From: Streptomyces sp. CNQ085
GTDB taxonomy: Bacteria; Actinomycetota; Actinomycetes; Streptomycetales; Streptomycetaceae
Assembly (NCBI RefSeq): GCF_022614595.1
Contig: NZ_JAJFAU010000006.1
Location: forward strand, 1 to 64,000
DNA length: 64,000 bases
Direction: 5' to 3'
The position numbers and the translations under genes are program-made. Every line of letters starts with the position of its first letter. Position 1 is the first letter of the stretch. Below, one piece after another: positions 24,995-32,906 of this stretch. Below the pieces are notes generated by a model. That model was given only the letters and a program-made list of their open reading frames with translations, was not told the origin of the DNA and made no database searches.

Positions 24995-25474
24995 ATGGCC
25001 TCCCGTTCCGCCTCCGCCACCACTCCTGCCGACCCCCTCACCCTCGAGGTCGTCGAGCTGATCGGCTCCGTCGTCAACCGCTTCCTCCAGGAGTACGACG
25101 AGGCCGCCGCCAGGCACTCCCTGACCGGAGCCCAGGCGCGGCTGCTCGCGCTGCTCCACCTCCAGAGTCTGCCGATGCGGGAGATAGCCCGGCGGCTGAA
25201 GTGCGAGCCCTCCAACGTCACGGGCATCGTCGACCGGCTGGAGTCGCGCGGTCTGGTGGAGCGGCGCCCCGACCCGTCCGACCGCCGCGTCAAGCTCGCC
25301 GCCGCCACCGAGACGGGCCACGAGACAGCCGAACGGCTTCGCGCGTCGATGGACTTCGCCCGTGAGCCGCTGGCCGATCTCACGCCGGTGGAGCGCTCCC
25401 TCCTGCGTGACCTGCTCAGGCGCATGCTGGGCGACGCCCCCGGTGACGGCCTCCCGGACGCCTCGGCCCGCTGA
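24995..25474 (+). CDS. MarR-family transcriptional regulator
   Basis: This 159-residue winged-helix repressor has the recognition region MREIARRLKCEPSNVTGIVDRLE (about 61-83) and the wing RRPDPSDRRVKLAAAT with the conserved D-x-R. Helical dimerisation regions flank it. The gene faces the MDR oxidoreductase with a shared palindromic operator, so autoregulation and control of the reductase are likely. The inducer is unknown. Confidence 0.93.
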   Translation: MASRSASATTPADPLTLEVVELIGSVVNRFLQEYDEAAARHSLTGAQARLLALLHLQSLPMREIARRLKCEPSNVTGIVDRLESRGLVERRPDPSDRRVKLAAATETGHETAERLRASMDFAREPLADLTPVERSLLRDLLRRMLGDAPGDGLPDASAR

Positions 25475-25752
25475 GCCGGGGGAACAGCACGGGACCGGGC
25501 CGGCCGGGCGGAGTCGATCCCACTCTGCCTGGCGGCACCACCACAGGAAGCGCTCGCAGGCGTGCCCCGGCTCGGGTTCCGGCTCCGCCGGAGGCGGTGG
25601 TCGCGGACCGGCGGGAAGAGCAGAGGGGAGGCTCCTCTGTGAAGATCCGGTGTCAGCCCGCGAAGGGCGGCTACGCCAGCCCCTCCCCCGCTTCCGGCAG
25701 CACCATCAGCGAGCCGGCCAGCTATTCCGCACCGGGGTCGGCGCCCGTCCGG
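25475..25752. other. 278-bp gap with no supported gene
   Basis: Between the marR stop and the IclR stop I see no complete gene. On the minus strand 25668-25718 reads LAGSLMVLPEAGEGLA and a stop, but an in-frame TAG lies just before it; it may be the tail of a lost gene. No clear hairpin was found. Confidence 0.3.
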
Positions 25753-26538
25753 CTACGCCGCGCCGCGGTGCCCCAGCCGCGCCGACAGCTCGGCCGCGCC
25801 CTCGACCGCCAGGGTCTCCAGCTCGGCGCGCCGCTCCTCGCTCCAGCGGATCGTGGGCACCGAGATGCTGAGCGCCGCGACCACCTTTCCCGTGCCGTCG
25901 CGCACGGGCGCGGCCACACAGCTCACATCGGGACTGGACTCGCGCCGTTCGACGGCGACGCCGCGCCCGCGGATCTCGGCCAGCGCCTCGCGCAGTTCCC
26001 CGGGCGAGGTGATGGAGTTCTCCGTCATGGCCCGCAGCGGCTCGTCGCCGGGGCCGGGCAGACGCGCGTCCAGCTCGTCCGGGGGCAGCGACGCCAGCAG
26101 CATCTTCCCCGCCGAGGTGCGGTGCGCGGGCAGGCGGCGGCCCGCGGCGGAGACCATGCGGACCGCGTGGGTGCTGTCCACCTTGGCGATGTAGATGACG
26201 TCCGCGCCCTCCGGGATGGCCACGTGCACGGTCTCGTCGCAGGTCTCGGAGACGCTCCGAGCCGCCTGCTGCCCTTCGGCGGCGAGGTCGAGCCGCTCGG
26301 CGTAGCGGCTCCCGAGCTGGTAGGGGCGCACTCCGAGCCGGTAGCGTCCGGGCTGTCCGGGCACGGGCACGGGCTCCAGGTACGAGCGCGCGGCCAGGGT
26401 GGTCACCAGTTCGTGGACGGTGGTGCGGGGCAGGCCCAGTTTCCGGGTGATCTCCGCAGCCGACAGGATCCCGTCCCCGTCCAGGAAGAGTTCCAGAAGG
26501 TCGAGAGCCCTGGTCACGGCCGGTACGAGGCACCCCAT
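25753..26538 (-). CDS. IclR-family transcriptional regulator
   Basis: This 261-residue regulator has the N-terminal winged HTH (LSAAEITRKLGLPRTTVHELVTTL, about 26-49) and the IclR effector domain, with RLPAHRTSAGKMLLA near 140 and the GKVVAALSISVP block near 230. Start ATG 26538 follows GGGGGAG. IclR proteins usually control an adjacent catabolic operon; here the divergent neighbour is a decayed ligD fragment and the nearest sugar operon is also decayed, so it may have lost its target. Confidence 0.92.
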   Translation of the reverse strand: MGCLVPAVTRALDLLELFLDGDGILSAAEITRKLGLPRTTVHELVTTLAARSYLEPVPVPGQPGRYRLGVRPYQLGSRYAERLDLAAEGQQAARSVSETCDETVHVAIPEGADVIYIAKVDSTHAVRMVSAAGRRLPAHRTSAGKMLLASLPPDELDARLPGPGDEPLRAMTENSITSPGELREALAEIRGRGVAVERRESSPDVSCVAAPVRDGTGKVVAALSISVPTIRWSEERRAELETLAVEGAAELSARLGHRGAA

Positions 26539-26669
26539 GGCAGCGCTCCCCCTCTCCCCCGAGGACTCCGGGCCCGCCGGCACCCGCAGTCGTTCGAGAT
26601 CCCGAAGAACGACCGGAATCACGAACACAGGCCAGCCGCAGCTCGAAGCGCCCCGCAACGACCCCTTCT

Positions 26670-27163
26670 CCACGGGCGCCCCGGCGACGATCGTCCAGTG
26701 CTGCGCGGTCGCCCGGTGGCTGCGCGAGCGGCTGGAGCGCGACGGCCTGCTCGCGTACGCCAAGACCTCCGGATCCAAGGGGCTGCATGTGCTCCGCCCC
26801 GCTGCGGCCCGACGACTCCAGGGTTGTGGCCGGCTACGCCGAGCGGCTGGCCCGCGAAGCGGCCGAGGCGCTGCCGGATCTCGTCGTGGACCAGGTGTCC
26901 CGGCAGCTGCGCGAGGGGAAGCTCTTCATCGACCACGGCCAGAACCCGTGGACGCGGACGGCCGCGGCCCCGTATCCCTGCGCGTACGGCCGGATCCGAC
27001 CGTCTCCGCCCTGGTGACGTGGGACGAGGTCGCCGGCTGCGAACAATCCGGCGACCTCGTCTTCACGGCCGGCGATCCGGCCTCCCGGCCGGAGAGGCAC
27101 GGCGATCCGCTCGCTCCCCTCCTGGACCCCTCCCGCGCGGGGCGGCTGCCGGACGGCCCCTGA
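26670..27163 (+). pseudogene. LigD-type polymerase domain pseudogene (frameshifted, 5'-truncated)
   Basis: The plus strand carries the primase-polymerase domain of a LigD-type NHEJ enzyme in pieces: ATIVQCCAVARWLRERLERDG and TSGSKGLH in one frame, then DDSRVVAGYAERLAREAAEALPD and LREGKLFIDHGQN in a second, then SLRVRPDPTVSALVTWDEV to LLDPSRAGRLPD in the first again. The switches lie near 26800 and 26980 and each fits a one-base indel. The start and N-terminal third are missing. It borders the IclR gene's 5' end, so whatever removed its head also reset the IclR upstream region. Confidence 0.82.
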
Positions 27164-27211
27164 CGCGGAGCCGCCGGACGCGACCCCGGGCGCGGACTTC
27201 CTCAGGCGTTC

Positions 27212-27523
27212 TCAGGCGTTGCCGGTGCCCCAGCCGTCGTCGAACGGCGTGCGCTGCTCGACGCGGCGGCCGCGCAGCATGCGGACCCTGTCGGACACCG
27301 GGCCCGGCACTCGGTCGCCCATCCGGTCGGAGACCGTGTTCAGCGCCTTGCCGGCCATCTCCCGCCCGTTGTGCGCGGCGGACTCGCAGGCGTTGCGCAC
27401 CGCGGGGTTCTCGGCGAGCTTCCGGGCGCTCTCGCGCAGCTGCTCGTACTTCTCCCGCCCGGCTCGCGTGCCGAACACGTACCCGACGGCCACTCCTACG
27501 ACGAACGTGAGCCGGTAGCGCAT
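27212..27523 (-). CDS. YtxH-like small membrane-associated protein
   Basis: This 103-residue protein begins with one hydrophobic segment (RLTFVVGVAVGYVFGTRAGREKYEQLRESA), the YtxH signature of a short membrane helix followed by GTRAGREKYEQL. A helical, amphipathic remainder and polar tail follow. Such proteins are linked to stress and envelope functions, without known activity. Start ATG 27523 has AAGGGTGGAG upstream. Confidence 0.88.
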   Translation of the reverse strand: MRYRLTFVVGVAVGYVFGTRAGREKYEQLRESARKLAENPAVRNACESAAHNGREMAGKALNTVSDRMGDRVPGPVSDRVRMLRGRRVEQRTPFDDGWGTGNA

Positions 27524-27661
27524 GGCTCCACCCTTTCTCAGGTCTCTCCCGGCGCACCCCGACTGTGCGGGTGTGCGCCCTGTCGGTCTGCGGCGGACGT
27601 TCCACCGAGTACCCCGTGGCGCGCCGCGGATACCGATTTCAGAGCACCCCCCGGCATGCGC

Positions 27662-27667
27662 TACTGT
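27662..27667 (+). promoter_or_regulatory. Candidate tRNA-Asn promoter -10 (TACTGT)
   Basis: TACTGT lies 58 bp before the mature tRNA-Asn 5' end, with TTTCAG about 20 bp upstream as a weak -35. This is the only plausible -10 in the approach to the tRNA. Confidence 0.4.
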
Positions 27668-27725
27668 ATTCCTCGCCAGCGGGGAACGCCCCCGGGAAAC
27701 CGGAACGGGCGCCTCCAAGCAGCAG

Positions 27726-27798
27726 TCCCCTGTAGCTCAATTGGCAGAGCAGCCGGCTGTTAACCGGCAGGTTACTGGTTCGAGTCCAGTCGGGGGAG
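27726..27798 (+). tRNA. tRNA-Asn (GTT)
   Basis: A 73-nt cloverleaf: acceptor TCCCCTG (27726-27732) pairs with CGGGGGA (27791-27797), with discriminator G27798. The anticodon stem CCGGC/GCCGG carries loop TGTTAAC with anticodon GTT. The T-arm reads CTGGTTCGAGTCCAG. CCA is not encoded. A rho-independent hairpin follows 9 bp later. Confidence 0.97.
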
Positions 27799-27806
27799 CA
27801 GAACGA

Positions 27807-27830
27807 GAAGGGCCCCGCAAGGGGCCCTTC
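27807..27830 (+). terminator. tRNA-Asn terminator
   Basis: A perfect 10-bp stem GAAGGGCCCC/GGGGCCCTTC with GCAA tetraloop lies right behind the tRNA. Confidence 0.93.
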
Positions 27831-28010
27831 CTCATGTGCCCGGGGCGCGTACGGGACACCCTTCCGGGGCCTGCTCCGTTCCGACGACCGGCCTCCGGCC
27901 CGTGGTGACGGGCCCCATCGCTCCTGCCTCACCCCGGCACGGGCGGGAGATCGTATGAGCGGCTATGCTGCGGCAGACGGCGCGCACAGATGTGCGTGGC
28001 GCGCCGTCCC

Positions 28011-28084
28011 GGGGCGGTAGCTCAGCCGGTTAGAGCAGCGGACTCATAATCCGTCGGTCGTGGGTTCGAGTCCCACCCGCCCCA
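28011..28084 (+). tRNA. tRNA with CAT anticodon, probably elongator tRNA-Met
   Basis: A 74-nt cloverleaf: acceptor GGGGCGG (28011-28017) pairs with CCGCCCC (28077-28083), and the discriminator is A. The anticodon stem GCGGA/TCCGT frames loop CTCATAA, anticodon CAT. The T-arm is GTGGGTTCGAGTCCCAC. Lack of initiator features excludes fMet. CAT may also denote tRNA-Ile2 after lysidine modification; the stem resembles actinobacterial elongator Met. TATGCT at 27964-27969 is a possible -10. Confidence 0.9.
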
Positions 28085-28096
28085 CTCGCGGCGACC

Positions 28097-28131
28097 GGCG
28101 GGGTCGCTCCGGAAGCCGGAGTCGCCCCGCC
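28097..28131 (+). terminator. Terminator behind the CAT tRNA
   Basis: GGCGGGG (28097-28103) pairs with CCCCGCC (28125-28131), and the stem continues inward with few mismatches to a small AAG loop. It follows the tRNA by 12 bp. The region 28132-28316 shows nothing recognisable. Confidence 0.8.
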
Positions 28132-28316
28132 GCGTCCTTCCCCCGCCCGGTGCCGCCCCCGGCGGGCGGCTCGGGCGCGGACACGGGTGACGCACATACC
28201 GCGGCTGTGCTGCGGAAGTACGCCGGGCTCCAGCGCCGTCCACCGGGCTGGCCCAGGAGACCCCCGGGCCCCGCACATCCGCGGGCACGGCCGGCCCGGC
28301 GTCACCCGGGGAAGGC

Positions 28317-28604
28317 TCACTCCTCGGGGAGCAGATTATTGAAGACCTCGATCAGGTCCTCGATCCGCTCACCGAGCGGGGTGATCTCCCAGTCTCCGGT
28401 GAAGCCCACGTCCGTCAGCCGGTCGCCGAGGTGGTCGAGGACCTCCTCGACCACCTCTTCCGACGGGGCCGGTCCGCCGTCACGGCACTCCGCACCCCGG
28501 CGTTCCCTCCGACAGCTCCACCAGAAGCCCGTACGCCTTCCTGTTGCCCGGAAACCAGGCAGGACCCGGCCATGGGCCGCATTCATCACCTCGACCACCT
28601 CCAC
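28317..28604 (-). pseudogene. Small immunity-like gene, probably frameshifted
   Basis: The last 47 codons (SEEVVEEVLDHLGDRLTDVGF, ITPLGERIEDLIEVFNNLL) read as a real acidic helical protein ending at 28317. Upstream in this frame the sequence is Arg/Trp/Cys-rich and looks out of register, while the adjacent frame encodes FPGNRKAYGLLVELSEGTP before hitting a stop near 28490. A one-base indel near 28480 would join the two. It lies downstream (on this strand) of the RHS remnant and another immunity-like gene, which suggests a toxin-immunity role. The family is not recognised. Confidence 0.45.
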
Positions 28605-28684
28605 ACCTTCAGGTCGCCGGGCACCGCGCCGGCTCCTCTTCCGGCCGTCTGTTCACGTGAAGGCCACCGCCCGGCTCCAGGAGC

Positions 28685-29188
28685 TCACCTCGGTGCGCTC
28701 TTCCCTCGTACCGAGGACCGCAGCACCGCGAGGCGTTCCTTGTCGGGGTCGATCGCCTCCAGGATCGCCTCGGCGTTCTCCCGCCTGCGGGTGCCCAGCT
28801 CCTGGTACAGCAGCCACAGCCCCTCCCTCGCCAACTCCCGGCAGCACGGGCCGAGATCGGGGCTCCCCCGTTCGACTTCCTCCTCGTCGGACTCGCCGGA
28901 GACGATCTGGTGGATCAACTCCACCACCGCGTCACGCGCCTCGACCGAGATCTCCTCCGTCAGCGCCGCGAGGAGCACCGACAGCGCCGGGAGCACCGAG
29001 TCGAAGAGCTGCCCCTGGACGACCACGGTGTTCTCCAGGTCCCAGTAGGCATCCATGACCTCTTCCTCGATCTCTCCCGAGACCATCCGGCGCAAAGCGT
29101 CCGGAACCCGCTCAGAGCGGTCCCCCATGGTGTGGAGACCGGCCCACCGGTGCCGACCGATCTCGGCCTCGCACAACCCCTTGCTCAC
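28685..29188 (-). CDS. Hypothetical helical protein, immunity-like (HEAT-type)
   Basis: This 167-residue acidic helical protein contains GRHRWAGLHTMGDRSERVPDALRR and AYWDLENTVVVQGQLFDSVLPAL, the pattern of HEAT-like immunity proteins encoded behind RHS toxins in Streptomyces (a WAGL start, then a DAYW-x-LENTVVVQG helix). GTG 29188 is chosen because GGGAGGG lies 5-6 nt upstream and the conserved-looking part begins before the internal ATG. The associated RHS gene has lost its toxin end, so this may be an orphan immunity gene. The family name is inference. Confidence 0.6.
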   Translation of the reverse strand: MSKGLCEAEIGRHRWAGLHTMGDRSERVPDALRRMVSGEIEEEVMDAYWDLENTVVVQGQLFDSVLPALSVLLAALTEEISVEARDAVVELIHQIVSGESDEEEVERGSPDLGPCCRELAREGLWLLYQELGTRRRENAEAILEAIDPDKERLAVLRSSVRGKSAPR

Positions 29189-29303
29189 CAGGGCCCTCCC
29201 GTGTTCCCAGCCACGTCCGGGGGCTCGTCTTCGTGGTCCTCGAAGAACCCGACCCCCGTGGCAGTCAGCCTCACCTCCAGCGCCCCCTCTTCCCGCCGGT
29301 AGC

Positions 29304-29648
29304 GGGACTGTAAAACGTTCGGTGTAACTCCTGAGCAAGGAAGATGCATCGATGACCAGTGAGAACGAGACCGAGACCGAGACCGTCAAGGCCGTCGAGC
29401 CGCAGTCGGCGAGGGGTGTGGACAACCAGCTGATCGACGAGCTGGTGGGCCGCGCTCAGGCCGAGGGCCTGCAGCTGACCGGCGAGGGCGGGCTGCTCCA
29501 GCAGTTGACCAAGCGGCTCCTGGAGTCCGCTCTCGAAGGCGAGATCACCGACCACCTCGGCTATGGCAAGCACGACCCGGCCGGGAAGAACGGCGGCAAC
29601 AGCCGCAACGGCACCCGGGCCAAGACCGTGCTGACGGACGTCGGCCCG
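29304..29648 (+). mobile_element. IS256-family fragment (left end plus transposase 5' part)
   Basis: The fragment begins with a terminal-repeat-like sequence at 29304-29327 (GGGACTGTAAAACG...), as found at IS256-type element ends in actinomycetes. The transposase follows, and the element stops abruptly near 29648 inside RHS sequence of the opposite strand. The right end is absent, so it cannot move by itself. Confidence 0.75.
29352..29648 (+). pseudogene. Truncated IS256-family (mutator) transposase
   Basis: ATG 29352 opens an N-terminal IS256 transposase: LVGRAQAEGLQLTGEGGLL, KRLLESALEGEITDHLGY and KHDPAGKNGGNSRNGTRAK are the family's opening blocks. After TVLTDVGPV near codon 99 the frame enters RHS antisense sequence and stops at 29687. 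The DDE catalytic domain is missing, so the protein is inactive. Full-length members have about 410 residues. Confidence 0.88.
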
Positions 29649-31625
29649 GTACGGACCAGCCGTTCCCCGTCGGGCCCGTACAGGTAGGAGGTCTCCTTGG
29701 CGCCGCCGCCCTCCACGGGCTCGGAGACCTTGACCAGCTGCCCCTCCACGTCCCAGGTCAGGGTCTGGGTGTTGCCACCGCGCCGGCGCTTGGTGGTGTT
29801 GCCCGCCGCGTCGTAGTCGAAGGTGTTCAGCCGCTCGCCGCCGGGGCCGGTGGAGGTGACCTCGGCGAGCGCGTTGGGACCGCCGACGCCCTCCTGCCCG
29901 TAGCGGTAGGTCCGGGTGACGTCCTTGGCGGTGTCACCGTCCGGATCGTGCTCGACGAGTCCGGTGCGGTTGCCCGCCTCGTCGTAGGCGTAGGTGTGCC
30001 AGAAGGGGTTGGTCCCGGCATCGGGGCCGTCCTGGCATTCGGTGTCCTCCTCGGTCCAGGCCGAGGTCATCCGGCGCAGCCGGTCGTAGGTGAAGCGCTG
30101 GGTGTCGGGGCGGGAGTCGGCGGTGGCGGCCTGGCCCGGCGTGCTGGTGATGCCGGTGACGTTACCGCCTCGTCGTAGGCGTAGCGGACGTCGTCGATGC
30201 GGCCGGGGGTGATGGCCCGGTCGTAGACGGCACGGGCGAGCCGCTTGGTGAACTCGTCGAACTCGTAGGAGGCCCACACCTTCTTCCCGGTGGCGCCGGC
30301 CTCGGTGCGCAGCACCTCGCCGAAGGCGGAGTACTGGACATCGGTCACGTAGTTGGCCGCGCCGCCCATGGAGACGGGCAGGCCGTCGGCGTTGTAGCGG
30401 AAGACCACACGCTCGCGGGTGAGGCCACCCATGCCGGGCAGTTCCGCCCAGGAGAGGTTGCCGGTGGGCGTGTAGCTGTACTTGTAGGTGTAGGTGCCGC
30501 CGATGAGCCCCTCGTCCTCGGGGATCACGGTCCGGGTGCCGGTGGGTCGGTAGGCCTTGTCGTACCCGGTGACCTCCTCGCGGTACTCCCGGCCGCCGTG
30601 GTGGCGGACGGCCGCGACGGGCAGGCCCTTGCCGAGGGTGTCGTAGGTCCACTCCAGGCGGAGGGGGCCGTCCTCGCGCACGGCGGTGGGCCGGCCTCCG
30701 GCGTCGTAGTCGGTGTGGAGGGTGTTGCCGCGGGCGTCGGTGGTGGCCACCACTCGGTCGGAGTTGTCGTAGGTGTAAGTGGTGGTACCGCCGTCGGGGT
30801 CGGTCACCGAGGTCTGGCGGCCGCGGGCGTCGTAGGTGAAGGTGGTCTCGGCGCCGCCGGGGGCGGTGATCTTCACCAGTTGGTCGAGCGCGTCGTAGTG
30901 ATAGACGGTGTCGCGCCAGGCGCCGCGGTCCTCCTCGGTGTACTCGCGCACCCGGGAGACGCGTCCCTCGTCGTCGGTGAAGGTGGTGGTGACGGTGTCA
31001 CCGCCGGGCGGCACCGTGGTGGTGGAGCCGCCGTCGCGCTCGATGGTGGTGCGGTGCTTCTCCTCGCCGCGGAAGTAGACGGTCTCGGCGATCGGCTCGC
31101 CCAGGCCGTTGTAGGTGACGCGGGTCTGCGAGGGCACCTCGTTGTCGCCGACGACGAGCAGGTCGGTGGAGGGCTCGGCGGTGTTGTGGTAGCCGTCGTT
31201 GGTCTTGAAGTCGCGTCCGGCGGAGTCGTGGAAGGTGTCGTTGACGATCCGGCCCTCGCCGACGGCCTCGTCCTGGGTCTGCCGGGTGCGCAGCAGGCCG
31301 TCGAGGATCTCGTGGGAGACCGCGTAGTCGCCGTTGTCCTTCAGGGTGCGGGTGGTGACGACCGTGGGCGCGTCGCGGCGGATGTCGTAGCCGTAGGTGG
31401 CCGAGGGGCTCTGGGTGGCCTTGTCCCGGTCCATCTCCCAGACCTTCAGCAGGCGGCCGAGCGGGGCGTACTCCATGTCGGCGCGCTTGCCGTTGGCGTC
31501 GGTCTCGGCGAGCGGCAGGCCGCGCAGCGGGTCGAACTCGACCGTCTCGGTGTGGCCGAGCGGGTCGGTGGTGACGGTCTGCGTCGGGACGGCGACGGCG
31601 GACGGGGCGACGGCAGCGACTGGGC
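29648..31625 (-). pseudogene. RHS/YD-repeat protein remnant (both ends lost, one frameshift)
   Basis: The minus strand encodes some 650 codons of RHS shell: many YD repeats (for example TYDARGRQTSVTDPDGG, YTYDNSDRVVATTDARGN, YAYDEAGNRTG). No start codon, signal or N-terminal domain is present: the sequence begins mid-repeat at about 31625 against the DsbA-like gene. A frame change near 30167 (one G missing from a GGGT run within YDEAGNVTG) splits it. The C-terminal end at about 29648 stops at YLYGPDGERLVRTG, before the RHS core motif and toxin, where the IS256 fragment joins. It is a dead polymorphic toxin gene. Confidence 0.85.
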
Positions 31626-32292
31626 CGCCGCCGAGGTCGCCGAGGAGGGCGGCGGTTCCGGCCCGTACGCACGGTATGCCGCGCCGGCCCACGCCCGGGG
31701 CGAGGGAGGAACCGACATCGTCCTGGGCCGGGAGGACGCCGAGCACACCCTCACCCTCTACGAGGACCTGCGCTGCCCGGTCTGCGCCGCCTTCGAGCAG
31801 GCCAACGGCGGGAGGATCCGCGAGGACGCCGAGGCGGGCCGGTACCGGGCCGAGTACGTCTTCGGCACCTTCCTCGACGAACGCGCCGGCGGCACCGGTT
31901 CGCGCAACGCGCTCAGTGCGCTCGGTGCCGCGCTGGACGTGAGCCCCGAGGCGTTCCTGGCCTACAAGGAGGTGCTCTTCTCCGCCGACCGCCACCCCGA
32001 CGAGGTCTCGGACGAGTTCGCCGACGACCGGCACCTGGTCGGACTCACCCAGGAGGTCGCCGAGCTCAGGGGACACGACGGCTTCGAGAAGGCGGTCCTG
32101 GACGGGGTCTACGATCCGTGGGCGCTGCGGGTCTCGGCGAAGTTCGACGCGGCCGAGGACGTCACCGGCACGCCGGCCGCCGAACTCGACGGCGAGCGGA
32201 TCCAGGAGGGGGGCGCCGGTACCCCGCCCATGGACCCCGGACGGTTCGGCCGGCTCGTGGAGGCGGCCATGGAGCGGTCCGCGCGGCGGTGA
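31626..32292 (+). pseudogene. DsbA-like thioredoxin-fold protein lacking its N-terminus
   Basis: The last 200 codons of a DsbA-family oxidoreductase are clear: RYAAPAHARGEGGTDIVLG, LTLYEDLRCPVCAAFEQ with the CPVC active site, YRAEYVFGTFLDERAGG and a C-terminal PAAELDGERI strand. In Streptomyces such proteins begin with a cytoplasmic stretch and membrane anchor, absent here: upstream the plus strand is antisense to RHS. No convincing start codon or ribosome-binding site is seen. It could still be made from an internal start as an unanchored fragment. Confidence 0.75.
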
Positions 32293-32436
32293 CCGGCGAG
32301 AAGACGCACCGGCTGCACGCCGGCCGAAAGGCCCCCTGTGCGAAACTTGGCTCCGTTTCCACGCGAACGGGCTCTTCCGGCGGCGCCTCACGTCCCGGGG
32401 CCCACCTGATCCGTTCCACGGGGGAGAGCCCTGCCG

Positions 32437-32904
32437 ATGAGACGCACACCGCTTCCGGGCGTCGGCACCCAGTACGACGTCACCACCCGCTCCGGGCGGC
32501 ACCTGTCCGTCGTTGTCCACCAGGACGGCCGGCGCTTCCTGGGCTTCTACGACCCCGAGGACCCCGACACCTGCCAGGCGTCCTTCCAGCTCGAATCCGA
32601 CGAGGCCGCCTCCCTCGCCGCGCTGATCGCCCCCGAGCCCGAGGCCCCCGATCTGGCCGTCGGAGAGCTGGACCTGGCCACCGAGCGGATCCCGGTGACC
32701 GCCAGGTCCCCCTACCGCGGACGACCGCTGGGCGACACCCGCGCCCGTACCCGCACCGGGGCGTCCATCGTCGCGGTGCTGCGGCGCACCGCGCCGCACC
32801 CGGCCCCGGGACCGGACTTCAGGCTGGAGGCGGGGGACGTCCTCGTGGTCGTGGGCACCCGCCAGGGCGTCGACGAACTCGCCCAGATCATCACGGAGGG
32901 CTGA
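32437..32904 (+). CDS. Cation:proton antiporter regulatory subunit (TrkA-C/KhtT-like)
   Basis: This 155-residue cytoplasmic protein has an N-terminal DUF-like beta domain (LPGVGTQYDVTTRSGRHLSVVVHQDGRR) and a C-terminal RCK_C/TrkA-C domain (GASIVAVLRR, FRLEAGDVLVVVGTRQGVDEL), as in KhtT/CpaA regulators that bind c-di-AMP or nucleotides. Start ATG 32437 follows GGGGAGAG. Its stop lies 2 bp before the antiporter ATG, so the two are cotranslated and probably form one complex. Confidence 0.92.
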   Translation: MRRTPLPGVGTQYDVTTRSGRHLSVVVHQDGRRFLGFYDPEDPDTCQASFQLESDEAASLAALIAPEPEAPDLAVGELDLATERIPVTARSPYRGRPLGDTRARTRTGASIVAVLRRTAPHPAPGPDFRLEAGDVLVVVGTRQGVDELAQIITEG

Positions 32905-32906
32905 GC

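Noticed and set aside
28011-28084. CAT tRNA as initiator tRNA-fMet or as tRNA-Ile2
   Set aside because: The acceptor's first pair is a standard G-C and initiator hallmarks are absent. Ile2 cannot be excluded by sequence alone, but the anticodon stem looks like elongator Met.
30598-31625. Plus-strand open frame upstream of the DsbA-like domain as its natural N-terminus
   Set aside because: This part is antisense to RHS YD repeats and is Val/Gly-rich without a membrane anchor; the DsbA homology starts only near 31640.
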